A DNA stretch of 64,000 nucleotides from Legionella nagasakiensis (lineage in GTDB: Bacteria > Pseudomonadota > Gammaproteobacteria > Legionellales > Legionellaceae): NCBI RefSeq assembly GCF_900639915.1, contig NZ_CAAAID010000009.1, forward strand, positions 48,135-112,134, written 5' to 3'. A model generated the notes under the pieces. That model was not told where the DNA came from. It made no database searches and was given only the letters and a program-made list of their open reading frames with translations. Below, in pieces: positions 47,948 to 57,842 of this stretch; position 1 is the stretch's first letter, and each line of letters opens with the position of its first letter. The position numbers and the translations under genes were made by a program.

Positions 47948-49369
47948 GTGAACAATAATGAACATTTTCAATCTCCAAGGATGGGAAGAGTAGAACATAT
48001 CCATTTTGTAGGTATTGGCGGGGCTGGTATGTGCGGCATTGCTGAAGTGTTGCATAATGAAGGGTATCGCATCACTGGCTCAGATGTTGGTGAAACGCGA
48101 GTTGTCCAACATTTAAAATCATTGGGTATCTCAGTCTATATAGGCCATCGTATAGAGAATATCAGTGGTGCTGATGTTGTTGTGCGCTCAACTGCTATTG
48201 ATGACAACAATCCTGAAATTATCGCAGCATGTGCGCAGATGATACCAGTCATTCCGCGCGCTATGATGCTAGCGGAATTAATGCGTTTTCGCCAAGGCAT
48301 TGCGATTGCCGGCACCCATGGTAAAACGACAACAACCAGTTTGATAAGCAGTCTTTTGGCTGAAGGCGGCTTCGATCCCAGTTTTGTTATTGGGGGAAAA
48401 TTAAACAGTCGTGGGACCAACGCTCAATTAGGAAAATCCGCTTATTTTGTAGCTGAAGCAGATGAAAGCGATGCTTCATTTTTATTTTTAAAGCCAACCA
48501 TGGCCGTCGTTACCAATATTGATGCTGATCATATGGGCACTTATGGGAATGATTTTGATAATTTGCGTAAAACGTTTATTAAATTTTTACATCACTTACC
48601 TTTTTATGGTTTGGCGGTGGTATGTGTTGAAGATGAGGAAGTACGACGTATTTTGCCAGCAATTCAACGTCCAACCAGAACGTATGGTTTTTGTGAAGGC
48701 GTGCATTATCGCGCCGTTGACTGGAATCAAAATGGCTTGTTAAGCGAGTTTGTTGTTCAACGGCCGTCTCCTCATAAGCCGTTATCGATCCGATTTAAGT
48801 GGCCTGGTCGTCATAATGTATTGAATGCGTTGGCATCGATAGCGATTGCTACCGAGCTGGGTGTTGATGATGAATCCATTCAGCGAGGTTTATTTCAATT
48901 TCAAGGGGTTGGCAGGCGTTTCCAAATGTTAGGCGAACGGCGTTTTGCGCGCGGAACGGCCTTGGTTGTGGATGATTATGGGCATCATCCACAGGAAATA
49001 CTTTCTACCATTGAAGCGTTTCGTTCAGTTTGGCCGAATAAACGCCTGATTCATGTTTTTCAGCCGCATCGTTATAGCCGAACCCAAGCGCTTTTTGACC
49101 GATTTGTAGCGTCACTAAGTCTTGCTGACGAATTACTCCTGTTTGATATTTATTCTGCCGGCGAAGCGATGATCCCTGGAGTAAGCAGCGAGCTGTTAGC
49201 AAAGGAAATACACAATAATTTTCCCAAAGTAACGTTGGTAAATGAACAAAATCTTGAACAAGTTTTAGATGGTTTGATCATCGATGATGATGTTATCTTA
49301 ATGCAGGGGGCTGGAAGCATTGGCCAAGTTGCTTTAAATCTGATGCAAAAATTGCGAGAAACAGCATGA
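47948..49369 (+). CDS. murC: UDP-N-acetylmuramate--L-alanine ligase
   Basis: A 473-residue Mur ligase that adds the first residue, L-Ala. HFVGIGGAGMCGIAEVLHNEGYRITGSD is the N-terminal Rossmann part; AGTHGKTTTTSLISSLLAEGG is the ATP loop. VTNIDADHMGTYGNDF and DDYGHHPQEI complete the pattern. The GTG start 6 nt after AGGGGG is preferred to the ATG at 47930, which overlaps that ribosome site. Its stop overlaps murB by ATGA. Confidence 0.95.
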   Translation: MNNNEHFQSPRMGRVEHIHFVGIGGAGMCGIAEVLHNEGYRITGSDVGETRVVQHLKSLGISVYIGHRIENISGADVVVRSTAIDDNNPEIIAACAQMIPVIPRAMMLAELMRFRQGIAIAGTHGKTTTTSLISSLLAEGGFDPSFVIGGKLNSRGTNAQLGKSAYFVAEADESDASFLFLKPTMAVVTNIDADHMGTYGNDFDNLRKTFIKFLHHLPFYGLAVVCVEDEEVRRILPAIQRPTRTYGFCEGVHYRAVDWNQNGLLSEFVVQRPSPHKPLSIRFKWPGRHNVLNALASIAIATELGVDDESIQRGLFQFQGVGRRFQMLGERRFARGTALVVDDYGHHPQEILSTIEAFRSVWPNKRLIHVFQPHRYSRTQALFDRFVASLSLADELLLFDIYSAGEAMIPGVSSELLAKEIHNNFPKVTLVNEQNLEQVLDGLIIDDDVILMQGAGSIGQVALNLMQKLRETA

Positions 49370-50280
49370 GTGGGTCTGAATTAGCAACAAAAGAAAAAGA
49401 GCTTTCCCAAGGCCAGTTGCTATTGAATGAATCTCTTGCAGATTATACCACCTGGCGAGTGGGCGGAAAGGCTGCAAAACTATATAAACCCGCTGGGGTT
49501 GCTGATCTATCATCATTTCTTGCAACCCTTTCTGCTAACGAACCCTTGCTTTGGCTCGGATTGGGCAGTAATACCCTTATCAAAGATAAGGGTTTTCGCG
49601 GTACGGTAATTTTGACCCAAAACCGCTTGAATGAAATTCGCCTAATTAATGCAAATACGGTTTATGTAGAAGCTGGTGTTTCATGCGCAAAAATGGCTAG
49701 ATTTTGCGCGCGAAATAATCTGAGTGGCGGTGAGTTCTGGGCAGGAATTCCTGGAACGATGGGTGGTGCTTTGCGTATGAATGCCGGCTGTTTTAATGGA
49801 GAAACATGGCCATTGGTCATCGAAGTTGAAACAATAACTCGAGATGGTAAGATACAGCGTCGTCATGCCAATGAGTTTGATGTTTCTTATCGCCATGTTT
49901 CCGGATTGATGGAAGAAGAATGGTTTATTTCAGCAACTTGCCGCTTACCCGCAGGTGATAAGGCAAAATCTATGGAGCTCATAAAAGAATTATTGGCAAG
50001 ACGTGCTGCAACTCAACCAACCAGTGAGTATAATTGTGGTTCAGTATTTAGAAATCCTCCCAATCATTATGCCGCAAAATTAATCGAATCTTGTGGTTTG
50101 AAAGGAAAACGTCTTGGCAGTGCTGCCGTTTCAGAAAAGCATGCGAATTTCATCATTAATGATCAGGGTAATGCATTGGCAAAAGATATTGAAGATTTAA
50201 TTCAATTGGTACAAAACACGGTGTATGAGCAAACAACCATTAAACTGATCCGCGAAGTACATATTATTGGAGACGAATAA
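49366..50280 (+). CDS. murB: UDP-N-acetylenolpyruvoylglucosamine reductase
   Basis: A 304-residue FAD enzyme that reduces the enolpyruvyl group to give UDP-MurNAc. The N-terminal block [19 protein letters not shown] binds [41 protein letters not shown] and the C-terminal [23 protein letters not shown] are typical of the short type II enzyme. It is inserted between murC and ddl, where E. coli has no murB, and overlaps both neighbours. Confidence 0.95.
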   Translation: MSGSELATKEKELSQGQLLLNESLADYTTWRVGGKAAKLYKPAGVADLSSFLATLSANEPLLWLGLGSNTLIKDKGFRGTVILTQNRLNEIRLINANTVYVEAGVSCAKMARFCARNNLSGGEFWAGIPGTMGGALRMNAGCFNGETWPLVIEVETITRDGKIQRRHANEFDVSYRHVSGLMEEEWFISATCRLPAGDKAKSMELIKELLARRAATQPTSEYNCGSVFRNPPNHYAAKLIESCGLKGKRLGSAAVSEKHANFIINDQGNALAKDIEDLIQLVQNTVYEQTTIKLIREVHIIGDE

Positions 50281-51377
50281 TGTCCAATCTCATTAATCTG
50301 TTATTACTCTATGGAGGTAAATCCGGCGAACATCAAATTTCCCTGGTTTCAGCAGCGTCCGTATTGGCGAATCTTGATGCAGCACGTTATAACATCATTC
50401 CAGTCGGAATGGATAAAGAAGGTCGCTTTTTTTTGAATCAGTATGAGGATCTTTTATCTTATAAAGGTTCTTTACCTGTTACGACTCCAAACTCCCAGCC
50501 TTTACCTAGTTTAGTGAGCGATGGGCGTCTTGCAATTCCTGCGGATGTTGTTTTTCCGGTGGTTCATGGGCCACTTTATGAGGATGGTTGTTTGCAAGGA
50601 CTGCTGGAATTGGCTGACGTTGCTTTTGTTGGTTGTGGTGTTTTATCGTCTGCAATTGGAATGGATAAAGACATGGCAAGACGTCTTGCCTGTAAAAATG
50701 GTTTAAAATCGGCGCGTTATCATTTGATCCCTTGGTATTCACATTCTTCTGAAGATGAGATGAAGTCATTATGCCAGCAAATTGTTGCTGAATTAGGTTG
50801 GCCACTATTCGTCAAGCCTTGCTCGATGGGTTCTAGTGTGGGTATTCACAAGGCAAGAAATATGAATGAGCTGCTATCCGCAATCGATGATGCTCGACGT
50901 TATGATGAAGAAGTGCTTATTGAAGAATTTATTTCAGGACGAGAAATCGAATTAGCCGTGCTGGAGAATGGTATTCCTTCGCGGGTTCCGCAAGTAAGCG
51001 TGGCTGGTGAAATTTGTGTCCATCATGCTGATGGATTTTATTCTTATATAGCCAAATATTTGGAAAGTGAGCAGACTGAATTACACGTTCCTGCACAGCT
51101 GGAGGATGCATTATTACAGCGATTGCAGCAAGCGGCTGTTGATGTATTTACTGCACTTAAATGCAAAGGTATGGCGCGAGTGGATTTTTTTGTCAGTGAT
51201 GATGGGCAGATTTATTTTAACGAAATCAACACACTGCCTGGGTTTACTCCAATCAGCATGTATCCTAAGTTATGGCAAGCAAGTGGCTTATCTTATACTG
51301 CTTTGATAGATCAATTAATTCAAATTGCTATGACTCACCATCGTTGCCATCAGCAATTAGTAACGGATTATCAGTAA
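50280..51377 (+). CDS. ddl: D-alanine--D-alanine ligase
   Basis: A 365-residue ATP-grasp ligase that makes the D-Ala-D-Ala used by Mur[19 protein letters not shown] is the N-terminal signature. [27 protein letters not shown] and the C-terminal [34 protein letters not shown] hold the metal ligands. The length fits the DdlA/VanA-like group rather than the shorter DdlB. Its ATG overlaps the murB stop (TAATG). Confidence 0.95.
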   Translation: MSNLINLLLLYGGKSGEHQISLVSAASVLANLDAARYNIIPVGMDKEGRFFLNQYEDLLSYKGSLPVTTPNSQPLPSLVSDGRLAIPADVVFPVVHGPLYEDGCLQGLLELADVAFVGCGVLSSAIGMDKDMARRLACKNGLKSARYHLIPWYSHSSEDEMKSLCQQIVAELGWPLFVKPCSMGSSVGIHKARNMNELLSAIDDARRYDEEVLIEEFISGREIELAVLENGIPSRVPQVSVAGEICVHHADGFYSYIAKYLESEQTELHVPAQLEDALLQRLQQAAVDVFTALKCKGMARVDFFVSDDGQIYFNEINTLPGFTPISMYPKLWQASGLSYTALIDQLIQIAMTHHRCHQQLVTDYQ

Positions 51378-51413
51378 CCTATTAAATAATATAGCAGTTA
51401 TAATATGGGGTAA

Positions 51414-52136
51414 ATGGATGGGATGGATAGGACGAGATTACATTACATAAGTCTTATGGGTATACTCATTATTTGTGCATTATTATTATCGGCACGCTTG
51501 ATTTATTTGTTTCTGGCTGATGCACAACGTTTTCCAATTAACACCGTTAAAATTGTTGCTACTTATCAACATATCACTCGTAAGCAGCTTGAAGATGTGT
51601 TGACTAACTACCTTAATACCAGTTTTTTTTCATTACCGGTCAGACAGTTGCATGCTGATTTGAATTCTTTGGCATGGGTAAAACAAGTTAGCATTGGGCG
51701 AATTTGGCCGGATACACTCAAAATCACCTTGACCGAAAAAATGCCTATCGCAGTATGGAATGATTCGTTTTTGACAAATGATGGGCAATTATTCAAAGTT
51801 GAGATTAATCGAAGCGATTTGGATCTTCCGCAATTATCGGGCCCTGAGAATCAGCAACGAGATGTCTTACAAATTTATCAAAAATTGAGTAAGATATTAT
51901 CAAAATATGGCTTGCGTGCCATTTCATTGCAGTTAAGTAATAATCAGGCTTGGGAGCTTGCTTTAGCAAATGGTGTGCAATTGCGTTTGGGGAAGCGGGA
52001 TATAGAGCGGCGCCTACAGCGTTTTTGTAGTGCCTATCCCACATTATTTGCAGATAAACCTGAACAACTGTCTAGTGTTGATTTACGCTATGCGCGCGGC
52101 ATGGCGGTGCAATGGAAACAACAAACGGGAAGATAA
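51414..52136 (+). CDS. ftsQ: Cell division protein FtsQ
   Basis: A 240-residue bitopic division protein. One membrane helix (about 13-35) is followed by the POTRA domain (FPINTVKIVATYQHITRKQLEDVL) and the FtsQ beta domain (WPDTLKITLTEKMPIAVWNDSFLTNDGQLFKVE). FtsQ links early and late divisome parts with FtsB and FtsL. It lies between ddl and ftsA as expected and overlaps ftsA (TAATG). Confidence 0.93.
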   Translation: MDGMDRTRLHYISLMGILIICALLLSARLIYLFLADAQRFPINTVKIVATYQHITRKQLEDVLTNYLNTSFFSLPVRQLHADLNSLAWVKQVSIGRIWPDTLKITLTEKMPIAVWNDSFLTNDGQLFKVEINRSDLDLPQLSGPENQQRDVLQIYQKLSKILSKYGLRAISLQLSNNQAWELALANGVQLRLGKRDIERRLQRFCSAYPTLFADKPEQLSSVDLRYARGMAVQWKQQTGR

Positions 52137-53374
52137 TGGCTAAAAAATCGGAAAAAAATATCATCACTGGCTTGGATATTGGAACGTCTAAAGTGGTTGC
52201 TCTGGTAGGAGAAGCAGCTGCAGATGGAACAATCGAGGTTATTGGAATCGGTCGTCATCCTTCACGTGGGCTGAAACGAGGAGTGGTCGTAGATATTGAA
52301 GCGACAGTTAATTCGATTCAGCGTGCGGTACAGGAAGCCGAGTTAATGGCAGGTTGCGAAGTTCGAAGTGTTTATACGGGCATCGCCGGCAGCCATATTC
52401 GTAGCCTTAATTCCCATGGTATTGTTGCTATTCGTGACAAGGAAGTCTCACAAGCAGATATTGATCGCGTGCTCGATGCGGCCAAAGCGGTTGTTATTCC
52501 TGCGGATCAAAAGATTCTACATATCCTTCCGCAGGAATTTATCATTGATAATCAGGGTAGTATACGTGAGCCAGTGGGTATGGCGGGTGTTCGTTTAGAG
52601 GCAAGAGTGCATATTGTTACCGGAGCAGTCAGTGCTGCTCAGAATATCGCCAAATGTGTGCGTCGTTGTGGTCTGGAGGTCAATGATATTATTCTTGAGC
52701 AGCTTGCATCCAGTCATGCAGTCTTAACGGATGATGAAAAAGAATTGGGCGTTTGTCTAATCGATATTGGTGGTGGAACGACTGATATTGCTATTTTTTC
52801 AGAAGGTGCCATTCAACATACGGCGGTTATTCCCATTGCAGGTGACCAGGTAACCAATGATATTGCTGTGGCGCTTCGTACACCCAGCAAAGCGGCCGAA
52901 ACCATTAAATTAAATTACGGTTGTGCGATGTCCGAACTTGCTAATGCAAGCCAAATGATAGAAGTTCTCAGTGTTAATGAACGCCCGGGCCGTAAAATTT
53001 CAGCTAAAGTACTCTCAGATGTTGTTTCTGCTCGTTACGAAGAATTGTTTGCGCTAGTACGTAATGAACTCAGGCGTAGTGGCTTTGAAGATATGGTGGC
53101 GGCTGGTATCGTGTTAACTGGTGGAGCATCGAATGTCAAAGGTGCAATTGAATTGGCTGAGCTTTGTTTTGAGATGCCTGTTCGCCATGGATGTGCTCAG
53201 CATGTATCTGGATTAAATGAGGCCGCTACAAATTCTTCTCTGGCAACAGGAGTAGGTTTATTGCTTCATGGCTTCCAACAACAATATGAAGGTGGTTATA
53301 ATGTTCCTGTGCTGAGTGATGGTGCCAGTGGCATATGGACACGAATGAAAAATTGGTTTCAGGGTAACTTTTAA
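52136..53374 (+). CDS. ftsA: Cell division protein FtsA
   Basis: A 412-residue actin-like ATPase that anchors FtsZ to the membrane. GLDIGTSKVVALVGE is the phosphate-1 motif; LIDIGGGTTDIAIF is phosphate-2; GIVLTGGASNVKG is the adenosine motif. SHIRSLNSHGIVAIRDKEV lies in domain 1C. The C-terminus WTRMKNWFQGNF is the amphipathic membrane-targeting helix. The ATG overlapping the ftsQ stop is chosen over an upstream in-frame ATG. Confidence 0.97.
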   Translation: MAKKSEKNIITGLDIGTSKVVALVGEAAADGTIEVIGIGRHPSRGLKRGVVVDIEATVNSIQRAVQEAELMAGCEVRSVYTGIAGSHIRSLNSHGIVAIRDKEVSQADIDRVLDAAKAVVIPADQKILHILPQEFIIDNQGSIREPVGMAGVRLEARVHIVTGAVSAAQNIAKCVRRCGLEVNDIILEQLASSHAVLTDDEKELGVCLIDIGGGTTDIAIFSEGAIQHTAVIPIAGDQVTNDIAVALRTPSKAAETIKLNYGCAMSELANASQMIEVLSVNERPGRKISAKVLSDVVSARYEELFALVRNELRRSGFEDMVAAGIVLTGGASNVKGAIELAELCFEMPVRHGCAQHVSGLNEAATNSSLATGVGLLLHGFQQQYEGGYNVPVLSDGASGIWTRMKNWFQGNF

Positions 53375-53452
53375 AAAATATACTCACAGCAATTGGGTTT
53401 TCGGCAAGGCGCATAAGGCAGCGGATCAACTTGAACCACGAGAGGTATAGTA

Positions 53453-54634
53453 ATGTTTGAATTAATGGAAGGCCAGCAAGACAATGCCGTAATCAAAGTC
53501 GTTGGTGTCGGCGGTGGTGGCGGTAATGCCGTTGAACACATGGTTATGGAAAACATCGATGGTGTTGAATTTATTTGTGCTAATACGGATGCTCAGGCAC
53601 TTAAAAATTCCAATGCTAAACTACATATCCAGTTAGGTGATCAGTTGACAAAAGGATTGGGCGCTGGTGCCAATCCTCAAATTGGACGTGAGGCTGCTGA
53701 AGAGGATCGCGAACGGATTAAAGAAGTTTTACAAGGTGCGGACATGGTGTTTATAACCGCAGGGATGGGCGGTGGAACTGGCACGGGTGCTGCACCAGTT
53801 TTTGCTGAAGTAGCGAAAGAACTGAACATTTTGACGGTGGCGGTGGTCACAAAACCATTTTCTTTTGAAGGTAAGCAGCGTGCTCTGGCTGCAGAGGATG
53901 GTATTCGCCGTTTGGCCGAACATGTGGATTCTTTGATAACGATTCCCAATAATAAATTACTTAGCGTATTAGGCAAAAACATTAGTCTGCTGAATGCGTT
54001 TAAAGCGGCAAATAATGTGCTGCTAGGTGCAGTTAAAGGCATTTCTGATTTAATTACGCGTCCTGGTCTTATTAATGTGGACTTTGCAGATGTACGTACG
54101 GTTATGTCTGAAATGGGCATGGCTATGATGGGAACGGGTAGTGCCAAAGGAGAACAGAGAGCTCGCCAAGCTGCAGAGGCTGCGATTGCTTCACCCTTAC
54201 TTGAGGATGTTAATTTTTCTGGGGCACGCGGTATTTTGGTTAATATTACTGCTGGCTTGGATATGTCGATTGGGGAATTTGAAGAAGTAGGAGATGTGGT
54301 CAAAGGATTCATTTCTGATGATGCAACGGTTGTTGTTGGTACGGTGATTGATCCTGAGATGACTGAAGAAATGCGGGTTACCGTCATTGTAACTGGATTA
54401 GGTGAGACAAGACAGCGCCAGTCACAACAGAATGCAGCAGGAAGAGCACGTTTAATAGAAACAAGGCGTGGCGATGGCTCGCTTGATTATGGACAACTTG
54501 ACCGCCCGGCAGTCATTCGAAAACAGGCCGCTGCCGCTGCTGATTCCTCAGATGGAAAGCAAGACGGTATGGCAGTTCCAGATATGGATTACTTGGATAT
54601 TCCAGCTTTTTTACGCCGGCAGGAGGAAGGTTAA
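53453..54634 (+). CDS. ftsZ: Cell division protein FtsZ
   Basis: A 393-residue tubulin-like GTPase that forms the division ring. [16 protein letters not shown] begins the nucleotide fold, and the tubulin signature is [31 protein letters not shown] and [15 protein letters not shown] are typical. A flexible linker from about 320 ends in the conserved tail [12 protein letters not shown], the contact point for FtsA and ZipA, both encoded here. Confidence 0.98.
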   Translation: MFELMEGQQDNAVIKVVGVGGGGGNAVEHMVMENIDGVEFICANTDAQALKNSNAKLHIQLGDQLTKGLGAGANPQIGREAAEEDRERIKEVLQGADMVFITAGMGGGTGTGAAPVFAEVAKELNILTVAVVTKPFSFEGKQRALAAEDGIRRLAEHVDSLITIPNNKLLSVLGKNISLLNAFKAANNVLLGAVKGISDLITRPGLINVDFADVRTVMSEMGMAMMGTGSAKGEQRARQAAEAAIASPLLEDVNFSGARGILVNITAGLDMSIGEFEEVGDVVKGFISDDATVVVGTVIDPEMTEEMRVTVIVTGLGETRQRQSQQNAAGRARLIETRRGDGSLDYGQLDRPAVIRKQAAAAADSSDGKQDGMAVPDMDYLDIPAFLRRQEEG

Positions 54635-54787
54635 TTGAATAAACAATGGTTGTGTGGCCATTTTATTTATAGATATCAATAAACTTTTTATGAGAAAGTG
54701 AAAAAAATTAGACTAATCAATAAATTGTTGATAAGATTCCGGAGGTTTTACGCGCGAGAAGACGGTTAGCTTAAAGGTGAGCACTTA
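54635..54787 (+). promoter_or_regulatory. ftsZ-lpxC intergenic region
   Basis: A weak hairpin, AATGG and CCATT followed by TTATTTAT, lies just behind ftsZ (about 54645-54670) and may attenuate transcription. The rest is AT-rich, with a GGAGG at about 54740 that is too far from the lpxC start to serve it. A separate lpxC promoter is likely but not resolved. Confidence 0.3.
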
Positions 54788-55702
54788 ATGATAAAACAAC
54801 GTACTCCTAAGAAGGTGATTCAAGCAACAGGTGTTGGCTTGCATTCAGGTGATAAAGTGCTTTTAACCTTGCGTCCTGCACCTATCAATACAGGAATTGT
54901 CTTTAGACGCACGGATCTTTCGCCGGCTGCTGAAATCCCAGCTTCTTATGAACATGTCTGTGATACGATGTTATGTACGTCGTTGCAACATAAAGGCGTT
55001 AAGGTTGCCACGGTGGAACATTTACTGTCGGCCCTTGCAGGTTTAGGCATTGATAACGCTTATGTTGATATCAATGCACCTGAAATACCTATCATGGATG
55101 GCAGTGCTGCCCCTTTTGTGTTTCTAATTCAATCCGCTGGCATTCGTGAACAAAGTGCTGCTAAGCGTTTTATTCGCATTTTGAAACCCATACGAATTGA
55201 AGAAAATGGTAAATACGTACAATTCCTCCCATACAACGGCTATAAAGTTTCTTTTACTATAGATTTTGAGCATCCAGTTTTTAACGATAAACCACAAGCA
55301 GCTGTGTTTGATTTTTCTACCACTTCTTATGTAAAAGAAGTGTGCCGTGCTAGAACATTTGGTTTTCTTTCCGATTACGAGAAGTTACGGGAAAACGATC
55401 TTGCTAAAGGTGGAAGTCTTGATAATGCGATCGTGGTTGATGACTATCGTATTCTTAATGAAGACGGATTACGTTTTGATGATGAGTTTGTAAAACACAA
55501 AGTCCTGGATGCTATTGGTGATTTATATCTCTTAGGTTCAGGTTTGATTGGCGCATTTGAGGGTCATAAATCTGGTCACGAGTTGAATAATAAACTGCTT
55601 AGAGAATTAATGGTGCACCAAGATGCTTGGGAATATACTTATTTTGATATAGAGAATTATCAACCTTCCATTCAGACAGGCCTAATGCCGTTAGAGGCTT
55701 AA
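54788..55702 (+). CDS. lpxC: UDP-3-O-acyl-N-acetylglucosamine deacetylase
   Basis: A 304-residue zinc enzyme for the committed step of lipid A synthesis. [25 protein letters not shown] is the N-terminal signature. The zinc histidines are in [19 protein letters not shown] (His79) and in [16 protein letters not shown] with the downstream Asp motif. It ends the division cluster, as in E. coli. Confidence 0.97.
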   Translation: MIKQRTPKKVIQATGVGLHSGDKVLLTLRPAPINTGIVFRRTDLSPAAEIPASYEHVCDTMLCTSLQHKGVKVATVEHLLSALAGLGIDNAYVDINAPEIPIMDGSAAPFVFLIQSAGIREQSAAKRFIRILKPIRIEENGKYVQFLPYNGYKVSFTIDFEHPVFNDKPQAAVFDFSTTSYVKEVCRARTFGFLSDYEKLRENDLAKGGSLDNAIVVDDYRILNEDGLRFDDEFVKHKVLDAIGDLYLLGSGLIGAFEGHKSGHELNNKLLRELMVHQDAWEYTYFDIENYQPSIQTGLMPLEA

Positions 55703-55758
55703 GTTCTGTTCAATTCATACCACATTTTGCAATACAGAATCCTGATTTAATGAAGAAT

Positions 55759-55791
55759 AAATAAAAAATATTCTCTACTGCGGAATGTGGG
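55759..55791. repeat. Dispersed 33-nt repeat, copy 2
   Basis: This segment matches 35804-35836 at 28 of 33 positions in the same orientation, including an identical 13-nt AT-rich half. It overlaps the 3' end of the dciA gene. Confidence 0.4.
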
Positions 55792-56206
55792 ATCCATGTT
55801 TGGCAAGATGATAAAGTGCTTTTTTTAACGGAATATAACGGCATTGATTGGCGGTTGTAATAATTGAATGACAGGCGACGTCTGAAAGGAGTGGATTCGT
55901 TTTTTTTAGTGACGGTTCAAGTTTTTCTGCCTCAATGGTTATTTTAATTGAAATAAGTTGATAAAGGCTGGCTTCTGTTCTTAGTCTATTTCGGAGTTCT
56001 GGCAAACTGTATCTAAGCTGCGATGCCCAAGCTGAATTTTTAACGAGCAATATTAGGCATCCTTTATTAAAGCTTCCAACCTGACAATACTCGTGTAATG
56101 GTTCAGGAAGATACTTAGACACAATTTTATTCATTTCATCCAATTGGATGACGCGCTGGCATATGGTTTCTAATTGAGCATTTAGGCAACGATTAATACG
56201 ACGCAT
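55775..56206 (-). CDS. dciA: DUF721 protein, likely replicative helicase loader DciA
   Basis: A 143-residue protein of the DUF721 family, whose members have been identified as DciA, the ancestral loader or operator of the DnaB helicase in bacteria without phage-derived DnaC or DnaI. The N-terminal RRINRCLNAQLETICQRVIQLDEMNKIVSKYLPEPLHEYCQVGSF and NSAWASQLRYSLPELRNRL are the recognisable core. The ATG 5 nt after GAGGA is chosen; an upstream GTG overlaps that ribosome site. The location next to lpxC is common in gammaproteobacteria. Confidence 0.75.
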   Translation of the reverse strand: MRRINRCLNAQLETICQRVIQLDEMNKIVSKYLPEPLHEYCQVGSFNKGCLILLVKNSAWASQLRYSLPELRNRLRTEASLYQLISIKITIEAEKLEPSLKKTNPLLSDVACHSIITTANQCRYIPLKKALYHLAKHGSHIPQ

Positions 56207-56337
56207 ACTGTTCCTCACTATAACGTAGAAAAATCAATTGGTCTGCAATATTATATACCCATTCCACCTAAATCTCTTGGATTTTCAGGTAGAATAAAAT
56301 ATAACAGCCAACCATTAAAACCACATAAGGATTATTG

Positions 56338-56760
56338 ATGACAAATAATAACATCGTATATCAGGCACGTCTCCATTGGATTCTTTTTTTCTGGCCAGTG
56401 ATATTGTTCTGTTTGGCGGTGTATGTTGGTGTAAATTATGAAATCCTTTATCCTGTCCCTTATTTTTTAGCGTTATTTGCACTGGCTTGGTTTATTATGA
56501 TTTGGGTTGCTTACCAGTTTTCCTCTTTGACCATCAAGAAAAAGCAGGTCATTTTGCGTACAGGTCTTTTAGTTCGCCAGACGATTGATATTCCTTTAGC
56601 AAAAATTGAAAGCATTGATATTCGGCAATCCATATTAGGCAGCCTATTGCGTTATGGTTCCCTGGTGATTACAGGCACCGGTGGGAGCCGGCAAATTGTC
56701 ACTTATCTTAATAAGCCGCTTACCTGCCGACGATATATTGAACAGTTAATGCATGAATAA
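56338..56760 (+). CDS. PH-domain (YdbS-like, bPH2) membrane protein
   Basis: A 140-residue protein with two membrane helices (about 13-34 and 41-63) followed by a bacterial PH domain: SLTIKKKQVILRTGLLVRQTIDIPLAKIESIDIRQSILGSLLRYGSLVITGTGG. The pattern matches short YdbS/YdbT-like proteins of unknown function. AAGGA lies 6 nt before the ATG. Its end overlaps the next gene by 8 nt, so the two are coupled. Confidence 0.8.
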   Translation: MTNNNIVYQARLHWILFFWPVILFCLAVYVGVNYEILYPVPYFLALFALAWFIMIWVAYQFSSLTIKKKQVILRTGLLVRQTIDIPLAKIESIDIRQSILGSLLRYGSLVITGTGGSRQIVTYLNKPLTCRRYIEQLMHE

Positions 56761-57667
56761 TGTTTTAACTTCTATCAGTGTTCATGCATTAAACGAATGT
56801 TGCAGGAAGTTATTTCAGCAAGCAAGCGTCTCAATCAAACCATTCAATCACACTGGCGTTCATAGGGTCTGGCGTATTAAATTGCAGGATGGGAGTGACT
56901 GGATAGCTAAGGAAATAAAATCTGAGACGTGGCTGGGAGCGCTTCATAATAACGATATAGAATTTAACGAAACCATTGCATCCATAGTGGCTGATGAGCT
57001 TGGCGTTGCCTTGCCTGCGCGTCAATGGCGGAAAAAACAGTACCTTGTTCCCCATTGTAATGAAAGAATTTTGTTTATTCCCTATTGTAAAGGGAACATA
57101 TTAAGTCATTGGACTGAAAAACAGAGTTTTTTATTAGGTTCTGTATTAGCGGCCATTCATCAATTGTCATTGCCTACACAACAGGCTAAACCATTTCCAC
57201 AACTTCAGGAGGTGGAGGGAAACTTTCCTGATTTTGTTTTTGATAAAATACAGCAGTGTAATAAAAATCGTTTGCATGCTCTGGCGGATTGGGTAACCAG
57301 TCATCGTGACATTCATGCTGCCAATGTAATCTGGCAAACCAAAGAAATGCCATTCTTGATTGACTGGGAAAGCACTGGCCTGATTCATCCTTTTGTTGAA
57401 TTAATTGGTGTGGCTGTTAATGGCGCAGAAATTACTGCAGGAAAATTTAATAAAAACCGATTCATAGCGGTGTTGGCAGGCTATCGGCAACGGGCAGGTA
57501 CATTGCCTTATGCAGACGATCATTTATGGGAACTTTGTTATCATAGCTGGCTGTTATGGCTTTATTTTAACTGGCATAAGGGCCATCGGTTAGAAGTACA
57601 GAGAACATTGACTTCATTGCAGCGGCTTTCCGAATACATGCCCGCGATGAAGAAGTTATATATGTGA
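56753..57667 (+). CDS. APH/choline-kinase-like phosphotransferase
   Basis: A 304-residue small-molecule kinase of the aminoglycoside phosphotransferase fold. VWRIKLQDGSDWIAKEI holds the ATP-site lysine. TSHRDIHAANVIW is the Brenner-type catalytic loop (H-R-D-x-H-x-x-N), and FLIDWESTG is the metal-binding motif with Asp. The substrate (choline, sugar, antibiotic) is unknown. It overlaps the PH-domain gene, and the RiPP-type precursor gene starts 175 nt downstream with its own promoter. Confidence 0.75.
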   Translation: MNNVLTSISVHALNECCRKLFQQASVSIKPFNHTGVHRVWRIKLQDGSDWIAKEIKSETWLGALHNNDIEFNETIASIVADELGVALPARQWRKKQYLVPHCNERILFIPYCKGNILSHWTEKQSFLLGSVLAAIHQLSLPTQQAKPFPQLQEVEGNFPDFVFDKIQQCNKNRLHALADWVTSHRDIHAANVIWQTKEMPFLIDWESTGLIHPFVELIGVAVNGAEITAGKFNKNRFIAVLAGYRQRAGTLPYADDHLWELCYHSWLLWLYFNWHKGHRLEVQRTLTSLQRLSEYMPAMKKLYM

Positions 57668-57784
57668 ATTCTACGCTCGCTATCAATATGTTGAACAATG
57701 CGAAAAAATTATTTAAAAACATTTCTGATTTTTACTCTTAACCCCTTACGAGATTAGCCATCTAGCTCACACTGAATGGACTTA

Positions 57785-57812
57785 TTTGCAGAGTCATAAA
57801 TTAGTCTATACT
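57785..57812 (+). promoter_or_regulatory. Candidate promoter of the NHLP precursor gene
   Basis: TTTGCA (57785-57790) and TATACT (57807-57812) are separated by 16 nt, predicting a start near 57818. AGGGAG at 57831-57836 lies 6 nt before the ATG, a strong ribosome site. Confidence 0.5.
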
Positions 57813-57842
57813 TATCAATGAAATTATATTAGGGAGCATAGT

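Noticed and set aside
53677-54387. A 236-codon open frame on the minus strand inside ftsZ
   Set aside because: It is a shadow of the strongly biased ftsZ coding frame; it is Ser/Thr/Pro-rich, has no ribosome site and matches no family I know.
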